Position numbers and translations under genes: made by a program | In this document: positions 17,704-26,781 of the stretch, piece by piece | Numbering within the stretch: the stretch's first letter is position 1 | Layout: every line of letters starts with the position of its first letter | Notes under the pieces: generated by a model | What the model was told of the DNA's origin: nothing | The model's input: the letters and a program-made list of their open reading frames with translations, nothing else | The model's database searches: none | NCBI RefSeq assembly: GCF_017357525.1 | Contig: NZ_CP036172.1 | Coordinates: forward strand, 2,454,561 to 2,518,560 | From: Methanofollis aquaemaris | GTDB taxonomy: Archaea > Halobacteriota > Methanomicrobia > Methanomicrobiales > Methanofollaceae | Direction: 5' to 3' | DNA length: 64,000 nt

Positions 17704-18567
17704 TCAGGGGATCATCCGCTCGATCGACATCACCAGGATATCGCGGGCACCCGCCTGCTTCAACTGGTTGATGAGCTGGTACACGCACTCCTCGGCCACC
17801 ACCGCATGGACCGCGACCAGCCCCTCCTTCGAGGCCACGTCCATCACCGTCGGCCCGCCCAGACCAGGAAGCACCTCTTCGATCGCCGGCAGGGCCTCCC
17901 GCTGGGCGTTCATCATCAGGTAACACTGCCCCTGCGCCCTCACCACGCTTTCCAGGGCGAGGAGCACCTCGTGCACCTTCTCCTTCTTCTCGACGAGGGC
18001 ATCCCGGTTTGCGATCACGCCCGTGCTCGACCTGAGCACCTCGGTGATCACCCGGAGCCGGTTTGTCTTGAGCGTCGTCCCCGAACTCGTCAGGTCCACG
18101 ATGGCGTCGGCGATCCCCAGGTACGGCGTCGCCTCGCAGGCCCCGCCGACCGGCACGATCGTGACCGAGACCCCGTGCCGCTCGAAGAAGGTCTTCGTGA
18201 TCGTGGGAAACTCGGTCGCCACCCGCGCCCCGTCGAGGTCGGTGACCTCGACCACCGTCGAGTCCTCGGGCACGGCCGCCACCAGGGTGGCGCTCCCCAT
18301 CTTCAGGTCGAGGAGTTCCTCGACATCGGAACCCCGCTCCATCACCATGTCGTGGCCGGTGATCCCGATGTCCGCGGCCCCGTTGGCCACATATTCCGGG
18401 ATATCGACAGGACGGGCAAAGAGCACCTCGATCTCGGGATCCACCGTCTTTGCGACGAGCATGCGCTCGCCGGTCCCGACCAGATGGATCCCGCTCTTCT
18501 CCACAAGTTCGCGGACCGGCTGAGCGATCCGCCCCTTGTTCGGTAATGCCAGGCGGATAGAGGTCAT
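17704..18567 (-). CDS. hisG: ATP phosphoribosyltransferase (long form)
   Basis: First and regulated step of histidine synthesis: ATP plus PRPP to phosphoribosyl-ATP. The N-terminal IRLALPNKGRI and the PRPP-binding VDLTSSGTTLKTNRL near residue 165 identify it. At 287 aa it carries the C-terminal ACT-like regulatory domain of the long form (last ~75 residues, VMDVASKEGLVAVHAVV), so feedback by histidine is expected and HisZ is not needed. It starts 32 bp after the MAT stop; hisA follows after only a few bases. Confidence 0.95.
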   Translation of the reverse strand: MTSIRLALPNKGRIAQPVRELVEKSGIHLVGTGERMLVAKTVDPEIEVLFARPVDIPEYVANGAADIGITGHDMVMERGSDVEELLDLKMGSATLVAAVPEDSTVVEVTDLDGARVATEFPTITKTFFERHGVSVTIVPVGGACEATPYLGIADAIVDLTSSGTTLKTNRLRVITEVLRSSTGVIANRDALVEKKEKVHEVLLALESVVRAQGQCYLMMNAQREALPAIEEVLPGLGGPTVMDVASKEGLVAVHAVVAEECVYQLINQLKQAGARDILVMSIERMIP

Positions 18568-18599
18568 AGTTTTCAAAAAATGGTTGTGTTCAAAAAATC

Positions 18600-19805
18600 T
18601 CAGAAGGTCTTCAGGTCGCCCCTGATGACCTTCTCGGTGATGCTGGTGATGTCTTCGAGACCGGCGTCGATGATCGCCTGGACCGCGGGCTGGACCTCGG
18701 CGAATGCGACGCCCTGCCTCGGGATGATCTGGGCGCTCGCCACCAGCGGCTGGTCGATGGGGTGGCCGATCTGGGAGAGGAGCCTGATACAGATCTCCTC
18801 GATCCCGTCCACCTCGGCAACGCAGGTGGCGCCGAGTTGCGTGGCGAGGAGGTTGTAGATCTTGCCGATATGGTTGATCGGGTTCTTTCCGCTCGTCGCC
18901 TCCATGCTCATCGAACGGTTGGGGGTGATCAGCCCGTTGCACCGGTTGCCCCTGCCGACCGACCCGTCGTCGCCCATCTCGGCCGAGGTGCCGTTGACGG
19001 TGAGGAAGACGCTGCCGTTGTTGATGTCGTCGGCGGTGTTGACATGCACCTGGGTCTTTCTCCCGGTGAACTGCGGAGCGATCCCCTGGAGATTCTCCTT
19101 GAGGGCCTCGACCGCCTCGACATACTCCCCGACATCGGAGAGGTAGCGGTCGACCATCGCCACCGCGAGGGTGAGGGTGATCTCGTCGCCGTCACGCAGA
19201 CCCATCACCTTCACATCGGTCCCGATCTCGGGGTGGCGGGGACGGTAGGTGGTGTCGATATAGTCGGAGACACCCTTGACCAGGCTCTCGGCCTCGCTGA
19301 ACGGGGCGTGGCCCACGCCGAACGAAGTGTCGTTCGCCCGCATCACCCTCGTGCCCCCGCAGGTCTTGAAGACGTCGCGCAGGTCGGTCGACCCGCTCCC
19401 CATCCGGCAGTCGACGATGATGTCGCTCTCCATGTTCATGATGGGGATGATGCTCTTGACATAGGCCCTGGCCGCCTCGACCGCGATGGCGTCGGCCGGG
19501 ATGTTGATCCCGTCAAAGACCTTCGTGGCCCGTCCGGTGAGGAGGGCATAGATTGGCTTGACGACCTTGCCGCCGCCGAAACAGGGGATGGACTCACCGG
19601 CGACGATCTCGCCCTGGTCGGTATTGTGGTGGAGGTACATCCCGCACTCGTCCATGTACGCCCTGCACAGCGCCCGCGAGATCGCCTCCGCGATACCGTC
19701 GGCAATGCTGTCAGGGTGGCCGATACCCTTGCGCTCGACCAGTTCGATCTGTTGTCTCTCGATTGGGGTCTGTTCGATCTCTTCTACCCTGATATTCCTG
19801 ATCAT
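18600..19805 (-). CDS. Methionine adenosyltransferase, archaeal type
   Basis: Makes S-adenosylmethionine from ATP and methionine, feeding radical-SAM and methylation chemistry. The sequence is the archaeal AdoMet synthetase family, not bacterial Met[20 protein letters not shown] near residue 26, [11 protein letters not shown] near 136, [11 protein letters not shown] near 160 and [13 protein letters not shown] near 278. 401 aa is normal. It is the first gene before hisG-hisA-hisB with a 32-bp gap, so at least partial cotranscription is likely. Confidence 0.95.
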   Translation of the reverse strand: MIRNIRVEEIEQTPIERQQIELVERKGIGHPDSIADGIAEAISRALCRAYMDECGMYLHHNTDQGEIVAGESIPCFGGGKVVKPIYALLTGRATKVFDGINIPADAIAVEAARAYVKSIIPIMNMESDIIVDCRMGSGSTDLRDVFKTCGGTRVMRANDTSFGVGHAPFSEAESLVKGVSDYIDTTYRPRHPEIGTDVKVMGLRDGDEITLTLAVAMVDRYLSDVGEYVEAVEALKENLQGIAPQFTGRKTQVHVNTADDINNGSVFLTVNGTSAEMGDDGSVGRGNRCNGLITPNRSMSMEATSGKNPINHIGKIYNLLATQLGATCVAEVDGIEEICIRLLSQIGHPIDQPLVASAQIIPRQGVAFAEVQPAVQAIIDAGLEDITSITEKVIRGDLKTF

Positions 19806-19862
19806 AATAACCCTCGGTCTTCTGAATAGTACATAAAATGCTTGTGCATCATTTAACCATTT

Positions 19863-20660
19863 CTAACTGGTGATCCTGATATCCGACCGGATCGTAATGG
19901 TACAGACGCCGTCACGAAAGACTCTCACCAATCCCCCGCTCTCCGAGACGGTCACCCCGACCGCCGGCGTCACCGCGGTGATCGCCGCCGTCGCCAGGTG
20001 CCGACCCCCCAGGCCGGGCGGGAGGTCGACGACCTTCGCGTTGACGTCGAGGTACGTCCCGGCCGACTGGAGCGTGCCCTCGGTGTCCAGGACGAAGACA
20101 CCGTCGATCTGGGCGAACTCCTTGACGCTCTCCCAGTTCTCGCGGTTCGTGACATCGCGGTAGGCCGGGTCGTGCCCTGCATAGGGATTGAGGATCGCCT
20201 GGTGGGAATGCCTCGCGATCTTTGCCGGGTCGCCGATGATGAAGGCCGTCCCGATCTTCCTGCCCTCGCGCCCCTCGACGGCGATCTCGAGGGCGAGGTT
20301 GAGAACGGCGTACATCACGTCTCTCGGGACGATCTCCTCGTACTCCTTGATATTGACAAAGTTCTTCGCCTTCTCCAGGTCGAAGATGAGGATGGCGTAC
20401 GGGAAGACCGCCACGACCGTCCCGTCCTCGAACTGTTCCTTGAGATAAACCTGCACTGCGGTGTCGAGCATATGGTGTTCGCAGACCGAGAGGATCTCGC
20501 ACATCGAGAGATCCTTAAGGATGTCGAGTTGCAGGTCGGTGACCCAGATCAGCGGCACCTTTGCCTGGCAGGTGCAGGGGTGGGTGAACGCCACGATCGC
20601 CCGCGCCCCGATCTCCTCGGCGAGTTCCGCCGCTGTCTGGACAAGGAGTTTCTCGTTCAT
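19863..20660 (-). CDS. dacZ: Diadenylate cyclase (c-di-AMP synthase)
   Basis: Makes cyclic di-AMP from two ATP; in archaea c-di-AMP is linked to osmotic and potassium homeostasis (known for the family). The N-terminal ~130 residues form the pyruvate-kinase-like extension (ARAIVAFTHPCTCQAKVPL), and the C-terminal DAC domain carries GVFVLDTEGTLQSAGTYLDV, then PGLGGRHLATAAITAVT and VTVSESGGLVRVF. The usual DGA motif is replaced by DTEG/DVNA-type residues as in DacZ. 265 aa. The ATG at 20660 overlaps the sucD stop by 4 bp, so it is the last gene of the fum-kor-suc operon. Confidence 0.88.
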   Translation of the reverse strand: MNEKLLVQTAAELAEEIGARAIVAFTHPCTCQAKVPLIWVTDLQLDILKDLSMCEILSVCEHHMLDTAVQVYLKEQFEDGTVVAVFPYAILIFDLEKAKNFVNIKEYEEIVPRDVMYAVLNLALEIAVEGREGRKIGTAFIIGDPAKIARHSHQAILNPYAGHDPAYRDVTNRENWESVKEFAQIDGVFVLDTEGTLQSAGTYLDVNAKVVDLPPGLGGRHLATAAITAVTPAVGVTVSESGGLVRVFRDGVCTITIRSDIRITS

Positions 20661-21523
20661 AGGAGTCTTTTGATGATGCCGGGGATCTCGGACGGCCGTG
20701 AGGCGACGTCGACCCCCATCGCTTTGAGCCTTTTGATCTTGGACTTTGCGTCGCCCTCGCCGCCGGCGATGATCGCGCCCGCGTGTCCCATCCGCTTGTT
20801 CGGCGGGGCGGTGACCCCGGCGATGTAGGCCGCGATCGGAAGGTCGGTCGACCTGACCCCTTCCTCCTCCAGGTTGCCGCCGACCTCGCCGATGAGCACC
20901 ACGGCCTTGGTCTGCGGGTCTTCCTCGAACCTGGCCAGGGTGTCGGCGAAAGTCTGGCCGATGACCGGGTCGCCCCCGATCCCGATGACCGTGGACTGGC
21001 CGATGCCTGCCCTGGTCAGTTCGTCGACGACCTCGTAGGTGAGCGTCCCGCTCCTGGAGACGACCCCGACGTGGCCGCGGGAGTAGAGATGGGCAGGCAT
21101 GATCCCGAGTTTCAGTTCGCCGGGTGAGAGGAGACCTGGACAGTTCGGGCCGATGACCGTGCACCCGACCGTCTCCGCATACCCGATCGCCTTCATGGCG
21201 TCGTGGACCGGGATATGTTCGGTGATCGCCACGATCAGTTCGAGCCCCGCGTGGGCGCCTTCCATGATCGAGTCGCCGGCCGCACCGGCCGGGACGAAGA
21301 GGACGCTCGAGGTGGCGTCGTGCTCGGCCAGGGCCTCCTTGACGGTGTCGTAGACCGGGACGCCGCAGACCTCGCGGCCGCCCTTGCCGGGCGTGACCCC
21401 GGCGACGACGCCTCTGCCCCCGACCGACCGGGCGTACTCGTTCATCAGGTTGATATGGAACGAACCCTGCTTGCCGGTCGCGCCCTGCACGATGATCCTG
21501 GTGTCTTTGTCCCCGTAGATCAT
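20657..21523 (-). CDS. sucD: Succinate-CoA ligase alpha subunit
   Basis: Alpha subunit of ADP-forming succinyl-CoA synthetase; in methanogens it activates succinate for reduction to 2-oxoglutarate. The N-terminus IIVQGATGKQGSFHI is the CoA-binding Rossmann motif, and RMGHAGAIIAGGEGDA near residue 240 carries the phosphorylated His. 288 aa is normal. It overlaps sucC by 4 bp upstream and dacZ by 4 bp downstream. Confidence 0.95.
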   Translation of the reverse strand: MIYGDKDTRIIVQGATGKQGSFHINLMNEYARSVGGRGVVAGVTPGKGGREVCGVPVYDTVKEALAEHDATSSVLFVPAGAAGDSIMEGAHAGLELIVAITEHIPVHDAMKAIGYAETVGCTVIGPNCPGLLSPGELKLGIMPAHLYSRGHVGVVSRSGTLTYEVVDELTRAGIGQSTVIGIGGDPVIGQTFADTLARFEEDPQTKAVVLIGEVGGNLEEEGVRSTDLPIAAYIAGVTAPPNKRMGHAGAIIAGGEGDAKSKIKRLKAMGVDVASRPSEIPGIIKRLL

Positions 21524-22605
21524 GCGGTCACCTCCACGGCGGCCTCGACAGCCTCGTCCATGCTCCCGAGCATCCGGTACCCGTGCCCGGCGAGGAGTTC
21601 TCTCCCTTCTTTCTCGTTCGTGCCGGCAAGCCGGACAATCACCGGCTGTTCGACACCGGCCTCGATGATCCCGCGGGCCACCTCGTCGCAGCGCGTGATC
21701 CCGCCCAGGAGATTGACGATGATCACCTTCACCGCGGGCATATCCGCGACCAGTTCGACGGCGTACTTCACCCGGTCCTTGTCGGCGCCGCCGCCGACGT
21801 CCAGGAAGTTCGCCGCCTTCCCACCGAAGTGCTCGATGAGGTCGAGGGTGGACATGGTCAGCCCGGCACCGTTGCCGATGACCCCGATCGATCCGTCGAG
21901 TTCGACATAGGAGAACCCGTGCCGCTCGGCCTCGCGCTCGCGCCTGGTGAGGTCGCGGTTCACCGCGATCTCCTGGCGGGCGAGAGCGTTGTCGTCGACG
22001 ATCAGTTTGGCGTCGGCCGCATAGACTCCCTGGGGAGTGATGACCAGCGGGTTGATCTCGGCGAGGAGGGCGTCCCGGTCGCAGAAGACATGGTAGAGTT
22101 TGTTGATCGTCTCGCCGACCTCGGCGGGGGCGTCCCGGATCAACTCGCGCAGGAGGAACCGCGGGATATTGCGCAGGAGCGGCGTGAACGAGACCTTCCT
22201 GATCGCGTCAGGGTTGGTCTTTGCCGTCTCCTCGATATTGACGCCGCCGGTCTCGGCAAAGAGGACGACCGGGTGTTTGGTCGAGCGGTCGATGGTGATG
22301 CTCACGTAGTATTCGTGCCTGATGTCCAGGCGCTCCTCGATGAGCACCCGTGCGACCTTGACGCCCTTGATCTCTCTCGCAAAGAGTTCACGGGCGGCCA
22401 GGAGCGCCGTGTCGGTGTCGGCCATCAGGACGCCGCCGGCCTTCCCCCGTCCGCCGACGTCGACCTGCGCCTTGACCACGACTTTCGGCCCGACCTTGCG
22501 GAGGTTGAGGACCGCTTCCTCGTGGTCGCTGATCAGGACGCCCCTGGGCACCTGGATACCATGTTGTTTGAAAAGTTCTTTTGCCTCAAATTCAAGCAGT
22601 TTCAT
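21520..22605 (-). CDS. sucC: Succinate-CoA ligase (ADP-forming) beta subunit
   Basis: ATP-grasp beta subunit partnering SucD. The start MKLLEFEAKELFKQHGIQVP is the family N-terminus, so ATG 22605 is chosen over an upstream in-frame start; it overlaps korC by 14 bp. Other landmarks: VKAQVDVGGRGKAGGV near residue 45, EINPLVITPQGVYAADAKL near 195 and NLLGGITRCDEVA near 305. 361 aa, slightly shorter than bacterial SucC. Confidence 0.95.
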   Translation of the reverse strand: MKLLEFEAKELFKQHGIQVPRGVLISDHEEAVLNLRKVGPKVVVKAQVDVGGRGKAGGVLMADTDTALLAARELFAREIKGVKVARVLIEERLDIRHEYYVSITIDRSTKHPVVLFAETGGVNIEETAKTNPDAIRKVSFTPLLRNIPRFLLRELIRDAPAEVGETINKLYHVFCDRDALLAEINPLVITPQGVYAADAKLIVDDNALARQEIAVNRDLTRREREAERHGFSYVELDGSIGVIGNGAGLTMSTLDLIEHFGGKAANFLDVGGGADKDRVKYAVELVADMPAVKVIIVNLLGGITRCDEVARGIIEAGVEQPVIVRLAGTNEKEGRELLAGHGYRMLGSMDEAVEAAVEVTA

Positions 22606-23140
22606 TGTGCATGCTCCTTGTGCCGAGGTCAAAACCGAGTTTCAGCGCCCGCATATTGAGATCCTCGGTCCCCTTCGGGACCGAGTCGAGGACGGCCTTC
22701 TCGATCGCCTCTCTGGAGACGATCCCGGTGATCGCAATAAGCGCACCGAGCATCACGATATTGGCGACGATCACCCGGTTGAGGGTGAACTTCGCCTCGT
22801 AGGTTGCCGGGACAGGGTGGAACCGGCACGCGGGCCGGTCCTGCACGAGGCCGTCGTCGAGGAGCATCACCGCTCCTTCCGGCGCCCCGGCGCCGTACTT
22901 GAGGAACCCTTCCTGCGACATGATCACATAGATGTCGGGTTCGGTCACCTCGGGATACAGCACCGGTTCGTCGTCGATGACGACGGCGCTCATCGACGCC
23001 CCGCCCCGCGCCTCGGGGCCGTAGACTTGCGTCTGGACGGCGTATTTCTCGTCGTAGATCGCCGCGGCCCGGCCGAGGATGACGGCCGAGAGGATGATCC
23101 CCTGGCCGCCGAACCCTGAGAACCGCACTTCGTGTCTCAT
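22592..23140 (-). CDS. korC: 2-oxoglutarate:ferredoxin oxidoreductase gamma subunit
   Basis: 182-aa gamma domain of the 2-oxoacid:acceptor oxidoreductases. FSGFGGQGIILSAVILGRAA near the N-terminus and YGPEARGGASMSAVVI are signature segments. Assigned to 2-oxoglutarate rather than pyruvate because the operon also carries fumarase and succinyl-CoA synthetase and has the separate four-subunit order korD-A-B-C (inference). It overlaps korB by 4 bp. Confidence 0.92.
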   Translation of the reverse strand: MRHEVRFSGFGGQGIILSAVILGRAAAIYDEKYAVQTQVYGPEARGGASMSAVVIDDEPVLYPEVTEPDIYVIMSQEGFLKYGAGAPEGAVMLLDDGLVQDRPACRFHPVPATYEAKFTLNRVIVANIVMLGALIAITGIVSREAIEKAVLDSVPKGTEDLNMRALKLGFDLGTRSMHNETA

Positions 23141-23931
23141 TCTTCAGGCACCCCCATCGCCGGCCGGTTCCGCCGCACGAACTCGCCCACCGGGAACTTG
23201 TCCGCAGGGAGCGGGCGGCCTTCGGCCTCCATCTGTTTCCACTTTTTCATCAGGACGGCGTGGTCGCGCATCCAGTGGACCATCGACTGGGCGTCGCGGA
23301 GTTTGTTCCGCCGCCCGTACCCGGTCGGGCACTGGACCAGGGCCTCGACGAGCGAGAAGCCCGGCGTCTCCAGCCCGGCCTGCACCGCCCGCGTCAGTTC
23401 CTTCACATGGTACGAGGTCCAGCGGGAGACATAGTTCGCGCCGGCCGCCACCGCGAGGGCGGCGAGGTCGAAGGGGGCCTCGTGGCACCCGTACGGCGTC
23501 GTGGTCGAGATGGCCCCGAGCGGGGTGCACGGGCTTCCCTGCCCGCCGGTCATCCCGTAGATGTAGTTGTTCATGCAGACGACCGTCAGGTCGATGTTCC
23601 TGCGGCAGGCGTGGATGAAATGGTTGCCGCCGATCGCCGCCAGGTCGCCGTCCCCGGTGAAGACCACCACGTGGAGGTCGGGCCGGCTGAGTTTCACGCC
23701 GGTGGCGAAGGGGATCGCCCGGCCGTGGGTGGTGTGGAGGGAGTCGGTGATGATGTAGCCGGGTGCCCTGGACGAACACCCGATCCCCGAGATGAAGACG
23801 GTGTTCTCGGGTTCCCAGCCCATCTGGTTCACGGCGTTGAGGGTGCAGTTGATCACCGTGCCGTTCCCGCACCCGGTACAGTAGATGTGGGGCATGCGGT
23901 CTTCCCGCAGCCACTCCCGAAAGTCTTTCAC
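23137..23931 (-). CDS. korB: 2-oxoglutarate:ferredoxin oxidoreductase beta subunit
   Basis: Thiamine-diphosphate and [4Fe-4S]-binding beta subunit, 264 aa. It has YCTGCGNGTV at residue ~18 (cluster/TPP contact) and the TPP-Mg site GDGDLAAIGGNHFIHACRR followed by NNYIYGMTGGQ. Works in the reductive direction with low-potential ferredoxin to make 2-oxoglutarate from succinyl-CoA and CO2. It overlaps korA and korC by 4 bp each. Confidence 0.94.
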   Translation of the reverse strand: MKDFREWLREDRMPHIYCTGCGNGTVINCTLNAVNQMGWEPENTVFISGIGCSSRAPGYIITDSLHTTHGRAIPFATGVKLSRPDLHVVVFTGDGDLAAIGGNHFIHACRRNIDLTVVCMNNYIYGMTGGQGSPCTPLGAISTTTPYGCHEAPFDLAALAVAAGANYVSRWTSYHVKELTRAVQAGLETPGFSLVEALVQCPTGYGRRNKLRDAQSMVHWMRDHAVLMKKWKQMEAEGRPLPADKFPVGEFVRRNRPAMGVPEE

Positions 23932-25028
23932 AGATATTCCTCCGCCGTCTTTGCAAGCCGCGCCGGGGTGTGCAGTTCGCCGCCGAGTTCGGGTACCGGG
24001 ACGACCGGCACCGCGGTGTGGCTGGCGACCTCCCGCGCGATCTGCCCGAGGTTCAGTTCAGGCACCAGAAAGACCCTGGCGTTCTTGAACTCGTTCAAGG
24101 CGAAGTCGGGGAAGGGCCAGACCACCCGCAGGCGCAGGGAGCCGACCCGTTCGTCGTCCATGTCCCTGACCGCCTGTTTCACCGACCGTCCGGGGGAGCC
24201 GTACGAGACAAAGACCACCTCGGCGTCCGGGTTGATCACCTCGTAGTCGGCCATCTCCCGGCGCGCTCCCTCGACCTTCCCGACGAGCCGTCTGACCAGT
24301 TTGTCGTGGACATGCGGGTCGGTGGAGGAGGGATAGCCCCGCTCGTCGTGGGTGAGCCCGGTCACATGCACCCCGTAGCCCTGGCCGAAGGTGGGGAAAC
24401 CGGGGACACCGTCCTCGCCCGCGGCGTACGGAAGAGCGCCCTTCTCCAGCGGACGGCGCTCGACGATCTCGACGGCGTCGGGCACCTCGATCCGCTCGCG
24501 CATATGTGCGATGATCTCGTCGGTCATCACGAAGGTCGGCACCCGGTACCGGTCGGCGAGGTTGAAGGCCTTCGCGGTCAGTTCGTACATCTCCTGGACT
24601 GATCCCGGACTGACGGCGATGACCGCGATGTCGCCGTGCGACCCGAAGCGGCACTGCATCATGTCGCCCTGGGAGGCGCGGGTCGGCTGACCGGTGCTCG
24701 GCCCGCCGCGCTGGACATTGACGACGACGCAGGGCGTCTCGGTCATGATCCCGTACCCGATGTTCTCCATCATCAGGGAGAAACCCGGACCCGAGGTGGC
24801 GGTCATCGACCGCTTCCCGGTCCACGAGGCGCCGATGATCGAGGCGATGCTTGCGAGTTCGTCTTCCATCTGGACAAAGACGCCGCCGACCTTCGGGAGG
24901 CGTCTGGCCATGTGCTCGGCGACCTCGGTCGAGGGCGTGATCGGGTAGCCTCCGAAGAATCGGCACCCGGCCGCGAGGGCTCCTTCGGCACAGGCGGTGT
25001 TGCCCTGCCAGAACTCAAGACGCGTCAC
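23928..25028 (-). CDS. korA: 2-oxoglutarate:ferredoxin oxidoreductase alpha subunit
   Basis: 366-aa alpha subunit with the pyrimidine-binding and C-terminal transketolase-like domains. Landmarks are GNTACAEGALAAGCRFFGGYPITPSTE at the start (TP motif), SGPGFSLMMENIGYG near residue 85 and the VSYGSPGRSVKQAV domain near 270. It overlaps korD upstream and korB downstream by 4 bp. Together with korD it forms the complete KorDABC enzyme. Confidence 0.94.
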   Translation of the reverse strand: MTRLEFWQGNTACAEGALAAGCRFFGGYPITPSTEVAEHMARRLPKVGGVFVQMEDELASIASIIGASWTGKRSMTATSGPGFSLMMENIGYGIMTETPCVVVNVQRGGPSTGQPTRASQGDMMQCRFGSHGDIAVIAVSPGSVQEMYELTAKAFNLADRYRVPTFVMTDEIIAHMRERIEVPDAVEIVERRPLEKGALPYAAGEDGVPGFPTFGQGYGVHVTGLTHDERGYPSSTDPHVHDKLVRRLVGKVEGARREMADYEVINPDAEVVFVSYGSPGRSVKQAVRDMDDERVGSLRLRVVWPFPDFALNEFKNARVFLVPELNLGQIAREVASHTAVPVVPVPELGGELHTPARLAKTAEEYL

Positions 25029-25297
25029 TCCTCAATCACCACCTTCACCGGGGTATAGGGGTCTTCGTCCACCCAGGTGATCGCCTGGTCGGGACAGATC
25101 ATCTGGCAGACGCCGCAGAGCACCCGTCCGTAGAGTTTCTGCAGCCGACAGTTGGTGCAGCGCTCGGGGCGGTCGAGGACAGGCACCACCACGCCCTTGT
25201 GGTTCGGTTTCGTCCCCTCCTGAAAGATCTTGTATGGGCAGACCAGGGTGCAGAGGTTGCAGCCCTTGCACCTGGTCTCGTCAATGATGAGTTTCAT
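25025..25297 (-). CDS. korD: 2-oxoglutarate:ferredoxin oxidoreductase delta (ferredoxin) subunit
   Basis: 90-aa 2[4Fe-4S] ferredoxin-like subunit that wires Kor to external ferredoxin. Cluster 1 is a textbook CKGCNLCTLVCP. Cluster 2 is split: CTNC is followed by a ~10-residue loop (RLQKLYGRVL) and then CGVCQMICP. The second site is therefore not the simple CxxCxxCxxxCP string. It overlaps fumB and korA by 4 bp. Confidence 0.9.
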   Translation of the reverse strand: MKLIIDETRCKGCNLCTLVCPYKIFQEGTKPNHKGVVVPVLDRPERCTNCRLQKLYGRVLCGVCQMICPDQAITWVDEDPYTPVKVVIEE

Positions 25298-25851
25298 AGA
25301 CCCGGTCCTTTATAACTATTGAACTGCTGGTCAAATTGTAGTTTTGCCTTCTGCATAACGGCTGCGAAGAGGTCGCCGCCGTGGGCGTCGATCCCGACGA
25401 TGAGCGGCAGATGGTCGAGTTCGATCTCCCAGACCGCCTCGGCCATCCCGAGGTCTTCGAAGGAGACGCTCTTCACCTGCATCCTTGCGGCGGCGAGGGC
25501 GGCGCACCCGCCGGTGAAGGCGAGGTACACGCCGCGGCCGCGGAGTGCTTCCCGTACCCGCTCGTCCATCCCGCCTTTGCCGACGAGGGCGCGGACGCCC
25601 GCGTCGAGGAGAAAGCCCGAGAGGGCGTTCATCCGCGCCGAGGTGGTCGGGCCAGCGGCGACGACCTTTCCGTCCCTGATCACCGGGCCGCAGTGGTAGA
25701 CCGCCGCACCCGCCGGATCGAAGGGGATGCCTTCTTCCATCATCCGCAGGTGTGCCTCGTCCCGTGCGGTATACACCGTCCCGGAGAGGGTGACGGCGTC
25801 GCCTGCCCGCAGGTCGAGCACCTCGTCGCCGAGCGGTGTGGTCAGGTCCAT
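25294..25851 (-). CDS. fumB: Fumarate hydratase beta subunit (class I)
   Basis: C-terminal domain subunit of the two-part, oxygen-sensitive [4Fe-4S] fumarase interconverting malate and fumarate. It shows LSGTVYTARDEAHLRM near residue 22, YHCGPVIRDGKVVAAGPTTS near 52 and FTGGCAALAAARM near 110. 185 aa. The ATG at 25851 (MDLTTPLGDEVL) overlaps the fumA end by 10 bp; an in-frame extension upstream has no family similarity. It overlaps korD by 4 bp. Confidence 0.93.
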   Translation of the reverse strand: MDLTTPLGDEVLDLRAGDAVTLSGTVYTARDEAHLRMMEEGIPFDPAGAAVYHCGPVIRDGKVVAAGPTTSARMNALSGFLLDAGVRALVGKGGMDERVREALRGRGVYLAFTGGCAALAAARMQVKSVSFEDLGMAEAVWEIELDHLPLIVGIDAHGGDLFAAVMQKAKLQFDQQFNSYKGPGL

Positions 25852-26690
25852 TGCTCCGCCTCCACTTTTCTGGTCGCCCGCCTGGACGCCCAGCACTGGA
25901 CATTGACCGCCACCGGGAGGGAGGCGGTGTGGCAGTGGCCGCGTTTCACCTTCACCGCGAGGGCGGTGACTGTCCCCCCCAGGCCCATCGGCCCGATCCC
26001 GAGGGCGTTGACGGCCTCGCAGAGTTCCTGCTCGAAAGGATCCATCTCATCGATCGGGAGAAGCAGGGCCTCTTTCGCGAGCGCCGCCGCCCCGTCGAAG
26101 GTGGCGCCGATCCCGACCCCGAGGACGACCGGGGGACAGGGTTTGCCGCCGGCAAGGAGCATCGTCTCCGCGACAAACCTGGCGATCTCGCCTTTCTGCG
26201 AGGGAAGGAGCATCGCGATCCGCGAACAGTTCTCGGCGCCCGCACCCTTCGGGAGGACGGTGACCGTCAACTCCCTGCCCGGTTTCACATGGACCGCCGG
26301 CATCCCCCCGCCGGTGTTGTCTCTCGTATTCTCCCTGGTCAGCGGGTCGACGACATTGGGCCTGAGCGGGACCGCCGCCGTCGCCTGGCGCACGCCCCTC
26401 GCCACCGCCTCGTAGAGTTCCCCGGTCGCCGGGACCGAGGGCGGGAGGGTGAGGTAGATCACCGGGACGCCGGTGTCCTGGCAGAGCGGGAGCCCGCGCT
26501 CCCCGGCATAGCGTATATTCTCCCGAATGTTCTCGAGCTGGGCCCTGGCGGTCGGGTCCTGTTCCCTCTCGAGTGCCCGACCGATCGCCGCTTTCACGTC
26601 GGCGGGAAGGGAGGTCTCGGCCTCCTGAAGTGCGGACGCGGTTGCCGCGGCGACTGCGTCCAGAAGTCCGGATGACGCGCTCTCCATCAT
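25842..26690 (-). CDS. fumA: Fumarate hydratase alpha subunit (class I)
   Basis: Cluster-bearing N-terminal subunit of class I fumarase, 282 aa. It contains GLPLCQDTGVPVIYL near residue 75 (cluster Cys), GGGMPAVHVKPG near 145, AENCSRIAMLLPSQ near 170 and KPCPPVVLGVGIGATFD near 205 (third Cys). First gene of the nine-gene operon ending in dacZ. A TATA-like TATTTTTTA on the minus strand at about 26715-26724 lies ~30 bases ahead of the ATG, giving a very short leader. Confidence 0.94.
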   Translation of the reverse strand: MMESASSGLLDAVAAATASALQEAETSLPADVKAAIGRALEREQDPTARAQLENIRENIRYAGERGLPLCQDTGVPVIYLTLPPSVPATGELYEAVARGVRQATAAVPLRPNVVDPLTRENTRDNTGGGMPAVHVKPGRELTVTVLPKGAGAENCSRIAMLLPSQKGEIARFVAETMLLAGGKPCPPVVLGVGIGATFDGAAALAKEALLLPIDEMDPFEQELCEAVNALGIGPMGLGGTVTALAVKVKRGHCHTASLPVAVNVQCWASRRATRKVEAEQWT

Positions 26691-26712
26691 CGGTTATAAT
26701 GGATGAGGAGGG

Positions 26713-26726
26713 CTAAAAAATATGCT
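26713..26726 (-). promoter_or_regulatory. Probable TATA box of the fum-kor-suc-dacZ operon
   Basis: Minus-strand ATATTTTTTAGC, the only AT-rich block in the 91-bp gap between fumA and the L10e gene, sits 25-35 bases upstream of the fumA ATG. This spacing fits an archaeal TATA element with a leader of about 5-10 bases. Confidence 0.45.
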
Positions 26727-26781
26727 GTCGAACTGCTCTCTCCCTCTGCCTCGCGGCAGGGAAGAGAAAAAAGAAGAATAT

